Below the pieces are notes generated by a model that worked only from the letters and a program-made list of their open reading frames with translations, was not told the DNA's origin and ran no database searches. A stretch of 64,000 nt of DNA from the NCBI GenBank assembly GCA_028826165.1, contig JAPDFW010000114.1, positions 124,001 through 188,000 of the forward strand, in the 5' to 3' direction. The translations under genes were made by a program, and so were the position numbers. This DNA comes from Anaeramoeba ignava (Eukaryota; Metamonada; Anaeramoebidae). Below, in pieces: positions 35,601 through 47,400 of the stretch. The first letter of the stretch is position 1; each line of letters starts with the position of its first letter.

Positions 35601-38387
35601 CTTTTTATCTGTTTTTTTCTTTTTTGATTTTTTAGGAAAACCTTGGAAATGTGTCTCCAAACTTTTTGAAATTTGTGGGGTTTGGTTTTTGGGATTTTGA
35701 TCTCCATTTTTATTTTGGAATGAAATTGGAACACTCTGTATTATTTCTCCATTAATTGGAGTATTTTGATTATCCTCATCCAAAATATCCGTTTCATCCT
35801 TTTTAGAAAGTGAATTTTTTGAGTTATTTTCTTGATTTTCATTTATATCCATTTGATTTTGATTTTTGATTTTGATTTTGATTTTGATTTTGATTTTGAT
35901 TTTGATTTTGATTTTGATTTTGATTTTGATTTTCATTTTGATTTTCATTTTGATTTTGATTTTGATTTTCATTTTGATTTTGATTTTGATTTTCATTTTC
36001 AATTTGATTTTGATTTTGATTTTCAATTTGATTTTCATTTTCATTTTCATTTTCATTTTCAATTTTATTTTCATTTTGATTATTGTTATTCCTTCTATGC
36101 AAATTTTCAAATTTTTCAATAGTTTCATAAATTGTATTTGAGTTTGGAGATTCAAAACTTAATTTAAAAGAATTTTCAAACTCTAATTTAATTATCCCAA
36201 ACTTATCTAAAAAGAAGTTTTTTAATTGGTCAAGTTTAACATGAGTTTGAATTGCTTTTGTTTTGATATCAATCATTAAAATGGAATCTTGAGAAATTCC
36301 AAATAGCAAACTTCCTTTATCCACTTTAAAAAAAGAAAATTCAAAAACTTTTGAGTTTCTTATAATGTTAATAAATTGAGTTTTAACTTCAAAAACATTA
36401 AGATTTTCAGTTTCTTCTTTATATTTTTTCATAATTTCATCTTCTATATTATCAATTTTTTTCCCTTTTTTTTTATGATTTAATTTTTAAAATAAAAGAA
36501 GAATGTGAGAATAAAATTAATTAAAAAAAAAAGGGAATTTATTTACATAAAGGATGAATAATTCTTCCAGTAATTTCACTAACAGGTAATGTTTCTTCCC
36601 ATCTACCTTTTAATTTTTCATATTGAAGATTTAGAGCAGCTAAGATTATTCCATTTTTTAAAGAGCAATAATGTCTTGCATTTAAAATTTCAGTTTTCAT
36701 CTATAATTTTAATATGAATTTTAATTTCAAAATGAATTTTAATTTCAAAATGAATTTTAATTTTCAAAATAAATTTAAATTTCAATATAAATTTTAATTT
36801 CAAAATGAATTTTAATTTCAAAATGAATTTTAATTTCAATATAAATTTTAATTTTCAAAATAAATTTTAAAATGAATTTTAATTTCAAAATGAATTTTAA
36901 TTTTAATATGAATTTTAATTTTAATATGAATTATAATTTTAAAATGAATTTTAATTTCAATATGAATTTTAATTTCAATATGAATTTTAATTTTCAATAT
37001 CAATTTTAATTTCAAAATGAATTTTAATTTCAAAATGAATTTTAATATAAATTTTAATTTTAATATAAATTTTAATTTCAAAATGAATTTTAATTTTAAT
37101 ATCAATTTTAATTTCAATATGAATTTTAATTTCAAAATGAATTTTAATTTCAAAATGAATTTTAATTTCAAAATGAATTTTAATTTCAATATGTATTTTA
37201 ATTTCAATATGAATTTTAATTTTTAAAATGAATTTTAATTTCAATATAAATTTTAATATAAATTTTAATTTTCAATATGTATTTTAATTTCAATATGAAT
37301 TTTAATTTTAAAATGAATTTTATTTTTAAAATCAATTTTAATTTCAAAATGAATTTTAATTTCAATATCAATTTTAATTTTAAAATGAATTTTATTTTTA
37401 AAATGAATTTTAATTTCAATATGAATTTTAATTTTAATATGAATTTTAATTTCAATATGCATTTTAATTTCAATATGAATTTTAATTTCAATATAAATTT
37501 TAATTTCAATATGAATTTTAATTTCAAAATGAATTTTAATTTCAATATCAATTTTAATTTTAATATGAATTTTAATTTCAAAATCAATTTTAATTTCAAT
37601 ATGAATTATAATTTCAATATCAATTTTAATTTCAAAATGAATTTTAATTGTTTACTTGAACATAAACTTTTGAAAGTTCATTATAATCAGATAAATTAAT
37701 ATTGGTAAGATAAGATTCATTCATATAAATCAAAATATCAGATTCATATTCAAATCCATGTTGATAAAGATTTTCATTAGAAGAAATTTGATGAGGATTT
37801 TGAAAAATTTCTTGATTTGGATGATTCCAATAATCTTGTTCATTACAAATAATTGAAAGAAAATTATGAGAAGATTCAATTGAAAATTTATTATCAGCAG
37901 ATTTTAATAAAGAAGAAATTTGTTCTCTTAAATTAGATGTTATTTGCTTGATTCCAAATATTGTAAAAATTTTAACAGGAACAAATCTTTGAAAAAGTTT
38001 AATAAGTGTTTTATTTTGAACATCATATGATTTCAATGTTTGATTTGGTGAAATCCAAGTTCCAGATTCAACATCATTTGCAAATGGATCAGGATCAGTT
38101 GATTTTGAACTATTTAAATCCTCATTTATTATAAATTCATTTACATTTAGATTTAAATTTTCATTTTGATTCTTTTTTTTTCGAAAAGAAATTGTTTCTT
38201 TTCTTTTTTTTGGTTGTGATTGATCTTCAGGAATAAACATTGATAAATTATGTCCTTTTAAAGCTTTAACTTGTTTTTCAAGATGTTCAATTGCTTCTTT
38301 TCCATTTAATAATGGATTTATTTTAATTGATTTTGGTTTATTATTTCCTGGAATTAAAACTCTTATTGAAATTAATTGAGATGACAT
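32640..38387 (-). CDS. Talin-like FERM and helical-rod protein
   Basis: Exons on the minus strand: 38387-37656, 36700-36547 and 36464-32640; phases match (phase 0, then phase 1). Exon 1 resembles talin F0/F1 (LSMFIPED, then GTWISPNQTLKSYDVQNKTL). Exon 2 and the start of exon 3 resemble FERM F2 (ILNARHYCSLKNGIILAAL, then LWKKIDNIEDE). The first part of exon 3 resembles the F3/PTB lobe (VFEFSFFKVDKGSLLFGI). The long remainder is helical (DFDNLLDFLFQAQTKL and onward), as in talin/vinculin-type rods. No I/LWEQ actin-binding end is evident. It would link membrane or adhesion receptors to the cytoskeleton. In the Asn-Gln array at 35855-36080 a run of five A instead of four (35863-35867) shifts the frame by one base; conserved reading resumes in the +1 frame (MDINENQEN). 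Confidence 0.85.
35855..36085 (-). repeat. Coding Asn-Gln / Asn-Glu array in the talin-like gene
   Basis: CAAAAT and GAAAAT units between the FERM lobe and the rod. They act as a flexible linker and contain the one-base slip near 35865. Confidence 0.85.
36701..37655 (-). repeat. TTTTAATTTCAAAATGAA repeat intron in the talin-like gene
   Basis: A 955-bp intron of an 18-bp unit with ATATGAA and AATATCAA variants. All six frames give long spurious reading frames. On the sense strand (minus) no AG is seen until the acceptor TAG at 36703-36701. Confidence 0.9.
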
Positions 38388-38588
38388 TTTTTATTTTAAA
38401 AAAAAAGAAAAATGAAAAAAAATGAAAAAAATTAAAAAAGATTTTTTTGATAATTTTTTTTTTTTTTTGCTTTTTTTTAATTTAAAAAATAAAGGAAAAA
38501 AAAAAAATTGATCGTAATTTTTATTCTGTTTTGGATTTTGATTAAAAAAAAAAGAAAAAAGAGAAAAGAGAAAAATTATTTCGAAAAA
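38388..38588. other. A/T-tract spacer between talin-like and muskelin genes
   Basis: About 200 bp of A-rich and T-rich tracts with no coding signal. It should hold the talin-like promoter and the muskelin 3' end. Confidence 0.6.
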
Positions 38589-38740
38589 GAAAATTAATTA
38601 TCAAAAATTTCTTCAATCTTTTTTTTGGATTTTAAAAAGAAAATTAATTATCAAATAATTCTTCAATCTTTTTTTGGATTTTAAAAAGAAAATTAATTAT
38701 CAAATAATTCTTCAATACTTTGTTTTCTTTCTTGTAATTC
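38589..38740 (-). repeat. Three tandem copies of the muskelin 3' end
   Basis: Units of about 50 bp begin near 38589, 38639 and 38688. Each has the minus-strand reading Ile-Glu-Glu-(Leu/Ile)-Phe-Asp-Asn followed by TAA. Only the 38688 copy is joined to the gene; the other two lie just beyond the stop codon. Confidence 0.9.
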
Positions 38741-41214
38741 TTTTGGAAGGAATTTTTGTAATTTAGAAATGATTTGATTTCTTTCTTGTTTAGTTTTTTC
38801 TGTTAAATGATTAGCATTTGGTTGATTTGTATTCAATTCATTTGTATTCAATTCATTTGTATTCAATTCATTTGTATTCAATTCATTTGTATTCAATTCA
38901 TTTGTATTCAATTCATTTGTAATTATTTTTTCCTCTTTTTTTGATGAAAATAAATATTCTGTGCTTAATCTTTGTAATCTTTCATGTTGCTTTGTATTTT
39001 TAGAACCAATAAGTATAGATAAATTATTATGCAAATAAGATAATAATTCTGTAATTGGTTTTCCTTGTCTTGCTAATTCAATAAATTGTTGAGATCGAAT
39101 CAAAAATAAACATTTATTAATTAAATTTTCTGATGTTAATGATTTGAGTTTCATTTCCCAATGTTTAATTTTTTTGGGTAAATCTCTTGCTTTTTTTTGA
39201 TGAATTAAATGTAATTTTTGAGTTTTTAAATCAAATAGAAGTTTTGGATTTTGTTTCAGTTTTAATGAATCAAAACCAAACAAATATCGATTAAAATGAT
39301 CCTGAAATGTCCAAATTTGATTTTTTAAATTGAATCTTCTTAACTCAAAAATTGTTTTTCTTTTATTGTGAATCTGAAATATTGAAATGATTTCTTGAGT
39401 TAATGGATCATAAACTGATGATAAAATTAATTCATTTAATGAAGTTTGATGAATTTTTTGGAATAATTTGTTTTGGAATGTATATTGAAGTAATTCTGAT
39501 TTTTTTCCGTTTTGAATCGAACGAATGATTAAAAGATACTTTTGTTTTTTTTTAATTTTGAATTTTTAATTTTTATTTTTAATTTAAATTTTAAATTTTA
39601 ATTTACTTTTCCATCTGATATATTCATATCTTTGCTTTCTTCTTTAAAATCTGGTTCTATCAAAAACATCTGTGGTTTAATTGTTTTCATTTTTTCAATG
39701 AATTCTTTTCTTGGTTTGATTTTATTTTTGGATTTTCTTTTTTTCGAAATTGAAATTGAATTACTTTCATCAAAAAATAAATGAGATCGATATTTTTTCT
39801 TTTTTTCCTTGTTTTTTGATTGAATATTATCAATTTCCTTTTCTTTTTCGATTTCCATATCTTTTTCTTTTTGATTATCTTTTTCTTTTTGATTATCTTT
39901 TTGATTATCTTTTTGATCATCTTTTTTATCTGATAAATTGATCCATTTTTCTTGTTCAAAATCAAAAGAGAAAATTTTGTTTTCAAAAGAAGATGTTTTT
40001 TTGGATCCTTTTTGTTCAATATATAAATAAAAATTTGATTTTTTCTGGTTTGAATGAGAGATCAAGAGGCAGTAATTAGTGATTTCCTGGAATGAATTTT
40101 TGAAAGAAAACTCATTCCATTTGGCTTTTTTAATATCAAAATGGAACATTTTAAAAATTTTTTGAGAATCAAGATTGTCTTCGTTTTGAATGGTATTGAA
40201 AACCTCTCCAAATAACCAAATTCTGGATGATTTGGAATCAAAAACAATATCGAATTTTGAAAATTTGGAGAAATGAGGAATATTTGCTGATAATTCTGTC
40301 CATTTTGAATTTGATAATTGATAAGAATAAAAAGAAATTGTTGGAAATCCTTCAAAAAAATACATGATTTCAGATTTGGAGTCAAAACAAACTGAAATAT
40401 AACCGTTTGCCTTACTAACTTTTTCTCTTGATTGTGTTTGTTGATATTGGCTTGGAAATAAAGGGGTTTTTGTTTTCAAAATCCACTTGAATTTTTGTTC
40501 TTTTTTCTGCAAATATTCATCGAATAAATTTTGTTTTGCTAAATTTTGTAGATATTCCTCTTCTGCTTTGAAGTCTCCAGCCAAAATAAATGTTGAGATT
40601 TGGTTTGTTACAGAATTGTTTGAGTTATTTTGTGTAATCAAAGCTGTTTTCAAAAATTCATCGCGAAGATCAAACATTTTGTATCTTTCAAAATAATCCA
40701 CAACGAGGTTTTGTGCAAGTTTCTCCTTGTATCCTTCAAATGCATTTTGGATCATTGAAACTTTGCTAGTGTTTTTAATGCCTTCGATCTGCACCCACCA
40801 GATTGAGAAATTAAACCCTGGAATCCAAGTTGTCAATGGGACAATTTTCAGAAAATTAAAAGCGATATTTTTTCCTTTGATTTTTTGTTCATCAAGTTCA
40901 AATACTTCAGCATCGATTTCCCTGCTTAATCTTCCTGAGAGAATGTGAACCATCTCGTTCTCTGTTTTTCCTCCGTAAATTTCGAAGTCCTTGATTTGGC
41001 ATGAATGAGCTTCAGGTGGTTTTCCAAATATTATTCTTTTAATAACTGAAAGTTTAGATAATTTTAAAATCAAAAAAGGTTTTAAATCATTTGTTTTTGA
41101 ACACCAACGATCTTCAATTATGTTTGATTTAACAATGATATTTCTTGGTAGAAAATTTGATTTTGCAGAAGAAACAGATTCTACTTTATAATCAATAATT
41201 TTTAAAGAGTTCAT
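38693..41214 (-). CDS. MKLN1: Muskelin homologue
   Basis: Exon 1 is 41214-39604 and exon 2 is 39543-38693; the intron is about 60 bp, with GT-AG ends and phase kept. The N-terminus is a discoidin-like domain (NIIVKSNIIEDRWCSKTND, KDFEIYGG). It is followed by a LisH/CTLH segment (AGDFKAEEEYLQNLAKQ, LFDEYLQKKEQKFKW) and then Kelch-like repeats (YISVCFDSKSEIMYFFEG, RIWLFGEV). The C-terminal segment matches the muskelin tail (QHERLQRLSTEYLF). Muskelin is a substrate-recruiting part of the CTLH/GID ubiquitin ligase and affects cytoskeleton and traffic. An Asp/Lys/Gln-rich insert (39.80-39.95 kb) and a six-copy Asn-Glu-Leu-Asn-Thr repeat (about 38.83-38.92 kb) are local additions. No frame break is seen. 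Confidence 0.9.
38830..38925 (-). repeat. 15-bp coding repeat (Thr-Asn-Glu-Leu-Asn) in muskelin
   Basis: Six near-identical 15-bp units encode the pentapeptide Thr-Asn-Glu-Leu-Asn in frame, in the C-terminal region. Confidence 0.9.
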
Positions 41215-41453
41215 TTTTTTTTTTTTAAAAAATGAAAAATGGAAAAAATGAAAAAATGAAAAAATGAAAAAATTATTTTGAATTAAATTGAATTAAATTT
41301 TAATTAAATTTTTATTAAATTTTTTGAATTAAATTTGAATAAATTGAATTAAATTTTTATTATCATTCTTGAAAGAAAAAAAAAGTGGAATAAAAGTAAA
41401 AAAAAAATTTTTTTTTTCGGTTTTGTTTTTGTTTTTGTTTTTGTTGCTTTTCT

Positions 41454-44400
41454 TTAAATATCGAAATATCTTACTATCATCTTTCCATCACCACCTGAAG
41501 AATAAACACCATGTTCAGTTAACAAAACACGAGTAACACCATAAGTTGTCATTCTATGAGTTGAACCTTTGTCTCTAAAAAGATGTTTCTTTTCATGAAC
41601 AGCCTTCCATTTCTTAACCAATTTGAAAGTAGGAAATTCATAGAGACTAATTGAACCATCCATAGAACCAACAGAAATAAGATGGTCATTTGGGTCAAGG
41701 GATATAGTTTTGATAGTGCTTGTTGATTTTTGTTTGATTGTAAGTAAAGTTTCAGATTTGCGAATATCGAAAATATGAAGTTTTCCTTTTTTCCCACCAG
41801 TTACTAATAGGTTATATCTTTTTGAGAACGCAAGAGAAGAAGCTCCGCCATCTTTTTTGATGGGGAACGAAGTGACACGGTTATTGTCTGAAGGAAGAAG
41901 AATATCCCATAAAGAAACACATTCTGTTTTTGCATCAGTTTTTCCAAGAGTTGCAATAACGCTTCCGGAATTGACAAACAAAAAGTCATTTACTCTGTGG
42001 AGGAATGAGTCAAGAGTATAAAAGGGAGCGAATCCGCTATTTTGTGAGTCGAAATCCCAAAGTGTGATTTGGCCTGTGCTGTCGCAGATCCCGAACCTTG
42101 AGCCTTCTTGATTGAAATAAAGTTTGGTTATTCTTTTGTTGTTTGGTTTTTGGATCTGATGAATGTAGCTATCCGAATCAAACTCAAGCAGAAGTAGTTC
42201 GCCATCCAATCCCGAAGAGACATAAAACGGTGATTTTGGATGAGATTCGACCCATGTTGATTCGTAGCTTTCGCGCAGGTTTTTTTTGCGCTCAATAAAG
42301 TTGTTTTCTTGAATCAACGAAGCAATTCGTTGTCTCTTTTTTCTCAAATAAGAATAGTAATCATCGAACTGAAGAACAGGTGTTCTTGACTGATAAATCG
42401 GGCCAGTCAGGATTTTCTCCACCTTGAATTTATCAACGTTCTTTGATATTATATCTGGTGTTGCATAGCTGTGCATCGGGTTTGTGCTTTTGTTTTTCTC
42501 GAAAATTGGAACATGTGATTTGGGTTGTTTTGACAAATTTTGAACAGATAAATTTGCAATTGTATTTTTCTTTTTCAAGCGAGAAAGAGAATCGAATTGA
42601 ACTTCCGAAGATTTGACTTTTTGTGTGAAGTCCATTTTTGTTGTGGTGATGTCTTCGTAACTTTTCTGAGATTTGTCTTTGGGTTGATTCTTGAGATTCT
42701 CGAGATCATATGTATCTGCAGTTGTCAAATTTCGTGATAGTAATTTTACTTTATTATCTGAAACAATCTCAGGAACTGTATCAAATGTCCGCAATCCCTT
42801 TGTACTTGCTATTGTGATTTGGTTGTGGTTAAGGCTATTCAGACAGAATGACCGAATCAAGCCCGAAGAAGTGTGTAATACATGAGTTTTTGCTGCTCGT
42901 AATTCTTTGATTTTCTTTTCCGTTAAAACTCCCTTTGTGGTTGATTCCTTGTTTTCCCCCTCTCGTTGCTGGCTTTCCATCCCTGGCTCAGAGTTATAAT
43001 ACGTGTTTTTCCTCATGATGTCTTTTATTGTATCCACCAAAAACATCTGGTATTTTTGCTTGATCAATTTCCACAAATCGTTGCATTTTTCATCTTCGAA
43101 ATTGAATCCAAGAACTTCTTCAAGAAAAAGAGTGAAATTGGGGATTAAATCTATGTGATGAGAGCAGAATTTAAACAAATTGTCTCTCGTTTCTGACTTG
43201 AGATGCTCCATTGAAACTAATATTTGCTGCTCAATTTTCAACGGTGTTGTCATTTGTGAATTTTCAGTCATCCCACTTCCAAACCATTTTACAAATTGTA
43301 TTTTTAAGTATGTTTTGAAGAAATGAAGAACTGCCAAATCGGATAAATAAAAAGCAATCCGTTTTATATTTTCAAAAAACAAATCGACTTGGTTGATATT
43401 TTGCATATTTTTTTGCGCTCTTTGTTTTGCTTTCTGTTCAAAACTTGGTTTTTTTTGATCTTTTTCTTTTTCTTTTTCATCTTCATTCTCAATAAGACCC
43501 AACCGTTTTTTTAGTTCAAAATCATAAATATCCTCTTCTGTTTTCGCTTTTTGTATGTCGATAGATTTAACCGCTTCAGAATAATTTTCAATATATTCTT
43601 GAACAAAATTTTGTAGTTTGGTTATTAAATCTGTGAAAAAATCCTCTTCTTGTAATTCTCTTTTAAAAAAATGTAGAATTATATCATATCTTTTCTGGGA
43701 AAACCCAAAAACAAAAATGCCGAAATAAAGCGTAAAAATTGCTCTTGAGATAATTTTGACGGAATTTGGATCTTCTTTTTTTTGAAGTGATTTTTGTGCC
43801 CGATATAAAATAAGAAGTGATTGTGCAAATTCAAAAGCTTTTCTTTGCGAAAACGAACGAATAAGATTAATATCATTTTGTTCAATTATAGAAGCAATTT
43901 GGTTGCAAATTTTAGAAATGAATTCAATTTCTCTTTCTTTTTTCTTAGCAAATAAATAACCTGGATATTCTATCCTTCGTAAATTACAGAATTTGATTAA
44001 TCGATTTTTAAGTATTTTCTTTGGTATTTTAAAATAATTTGATAAGAATTTCAAATTTCGAGAAAATTGTTGATAAAAATTTTCATCAAATAATTGAGAA
44101 TTTTGATTATCTTTTTCTTTTTCTTTTTCTTTTCTTTTCTTTTTCTTTTTCTTTTTCTTTTTCTTTTTCTTTTTCTTTTTCTTTTTCTTTTTCTTTTTCT
44201 TTTTTCCAATCCCAGAAATAAAGACGTGAATTCTAAAGATGTTTGTGGAAGAAATTGTGATAATAGTTCTAAAGAATATTCAAATTGAAAATGTTTTATG
44301 ATATCTTTTGATAAATTATCTTGTAATTGATTTTTTTCCTTCTCCTCAAATTCAATATTTTCTTTTTCTTTTTCTTTTTCTTTTTCTATTTCTATTTCTA

Positions 44401-47400
44401 TTTCTTTTTCAATACTATTTTCGTTTTGCTTTTCCTCTTGAGTATCATTATCATCATCAAATTGAGATTCATCAAAATTATCAAGATCAATTCCATAAGA
44501 AAATGTTGAAGTTGTTGTGCCTCCACCAAAACCAAAACCAAATCCGAAACCATCACCATCACCATCATTATCATTATCCATATCATCAAAATTATTTTCA
44601 TCATTTTCATTATTATCATTATTTTCATCATTTTCATCATTTTTATCACTTTCGTTATTTTCATCAAATCCAAAAACATCACTTTTTTCCTTTTCATTTT
44701 GTTCCTTTTTTTGAGAATTTTGATCTAAATCAACATCTTCTTTTTTAAGAAGCAAATCTTCTAAAATTTGTAAGTTTTCAAAGGCAAGAAATGAAGAGCC
44801 TTGAATTGAATGTAAATGAAATGAATTTTTCCAGCAATTAACAAAAGATTCTTGAGATATTTTGATATTTTTGATGGAAATATTTTGCTTTATTTGTTGG
44901 ATAAATTGTATTAATGAATAATCAAATGGTTTCTTAATAAATCGAGAATCTTGGTTTTGAAGAATTATGGTTGGCTGCTGTTCATTATTTGTAATTTGAG
45001 GAAGGATAGTTTTGTTTTGATAAGACAAACCAAGTAAGCAATTGACTGATTCTTGGTATTTTTTCGACCAGAAATAGAAAATAAATTGCATAAAAACATC
45101 ATTTTGATTTGTAGCTAAAGGTAGAATTTTTTCAAGAATAAAATTTAGAAAATTTTCATTTTGATCACCCAAATAGAGTCTTGCAACAACAACAGCAAGT
45201 TGGATATCTTGAATATTTTTGATAATAACTCCGATTGCATCATCTATTTTGTCTATTAAAAGAAAAAAACTGGCTGCCAAATCAAATCTTCTCAAACCCA
45301 AAAGCTTATAGATGTTTTTTAAAGCAGCAGTTTTCCATCTTTGCTCTTGGAAATTATTTTGCAAGAATTTGGAGAGCTTGATATCTTTTGTTGTTTTATA
45401 GATTCCTGATAAAACAGCAACCTTTTTCATTGCTAAATAAAACAGCGCGCAATCTTCAGGATTTTCACGCGCTTTGAATTCCGAAATGGCAATTTTCTCA
45501 ACAAGAGATTGCAAGGTTTGTTGCGACTTGACCCAATAACCACAACCCAAAGCTCGGATATTTCTCCATTTGAACAATTCGGGAGATGGGAAGCAACTTT
45601 GGATCAATTGCTCCTGAGAATCTGAAAGAAATGCCCAGGCAACATCCGCTGATGAAAAGAAGTAATTTTCATACGAACAAGCCGATTCTTTGTTTGCATT
45701 CATAATTGATAATGTTGGTTGTTTTTCTTGGTCTTTTTCAGACTTATTTCTGGTTTCTTCTGCATTTTCCTGATTTTCATCTTGATCTTTCTTGATTTCA
45801 AATTGTTTTCTGTTTTGATCAAGAATTTCATTATATTTGAGTTGCAAAAAGAAGTTAAATGATGGATCATCAAGTGCTCCTTTGATTTCATCCTTGATAC
45901 AGAAAACTTCTATTAGAGAGATGATTTTGATTGTTTCCTCTTTTGGATATTCGTCTTGCGGGAAAATATTGATTTGAGTAATCCATGATTTGATTTTCTT
46001 GAGTTTTTCCTTCTTGTCAGGTTTGTCATCTTCTTGAGAAAGATCTCTTGTTTCGAATATTGCATCGTAATTCTGTGTTTTTTCTTGTTCGTTTTGAGAT
46101 AAGTTTAACATTTCCTGAATATCCAATGGCAAACCAATTTCTGGAGTCATAAATTGTGGATTTTCTATTTTCTGTTTGAGAAAATTGAAAAAATGTTCGA
46201 ATAAAGCCTCAATACGGTTAAATTTGCCTGCTTTGAGATCTGAAAAGAGGTTTTGTGAATGATAATAAGGCAGAGGTCTTGTTTTTTTATAGATTATATT
46301 AGGGATGCTCAATTCTTGACTAGTTTCAAATTCACTATCGTTGTTTTCTTTGTGATCTTGATGAACGGATCTGAGAACATGCAAAGTATCAAGATTACTT
46401 ACCAAAAGAAATCCATTTGAACTCCATTGGAACGCACCAAATTTGTTTTTTTCTTGGGTTTGATTTGCAAACTCTGCTAAGGGTTGCCAATAGGAAATTG
46501 TTTCGAAAGATTCCTGGTTATTTCGCTCTGTTGGCTTTTGGTAAATGAAGCTCTGATAAATATACTCATCACAAACTGGCTTAGATCCATATATAATAAT
46601 TTTTCTTCCATCAGAAACAGTGAGTATTTGGGTGTTATTCTGGATATCAAACCAATCAAATTGAATATTTGAATTTTGTTGAGAATTGTTTGTTATTGAG
46701 ATTTTTTGTTCCAATCCAAAAGTAGGGAATGAGGATTTGAGTGTCCAAATATAAATAAAGGATTCATTTTCGCTAAAAGTGGCGAATTTATCAATATTTA
46801 TTGCTTTTAAGATTGAGATATTTTTCTGGGAAGTTTCGAAATGGAAAACTTTTTTGCATTCAATATTTTTTTCAATATTTTTTTCAATATTTTTTTCAAT
46901 ATTTTTTTCAATATTTTTTTCAATATTTTTTTCAATATTTTTCAATATTTTTTTCATCTATTTCATTATTTGATTTATCTTTTGGAATTGACTGCTGATG
47001 AAATGGTGATATTTTGAAGAAGTAAATTTTTCCAGAACAATCAGCAACAAGAAGATTAAATAAAGAGGTTGAATCAGAACTGATGCATGTGTTGAGAGGT
47101 TTTGCAATAATTGCAATTTCTTCATGTGAATCTAATTCTATTTCATTGATATTTTTATGCTCAGAACTTGGGGATAATGAAATTTGGTTTTTCTGTCTAG
47201 AAAAGGGAATCATTTTCAAGATCAAATGCTTTTTATCAAAAGAAGAGAAACAAAGAACCAAAAATTGGGGTTGATTAGAAACGAATATTTGGATATCGAG
47301 AATACCATTTTTGATATTATATTCTTCAGGTTTCAATACGGTTTGTGAAAATTTAAAAATGGAACTAATGGATTTGTAGTTTTGCATGTGAATATCAAAG

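Noticed and set aside
36848..37699. Overlapping Lys/Ile/Phe-rich frames on both strands
   Set aside because: All come from the 18-bp repeat intron of the talin-like gene, which is bounded by good splice sites in phase.
44039..44748. Plus-strand frames with Phe/Leu/Ser or His-rich runs
   Set aside because: Antisense readings of the Glu-Lys and Asp/Asn-rich linkers in the Rav1/DMXL gene.
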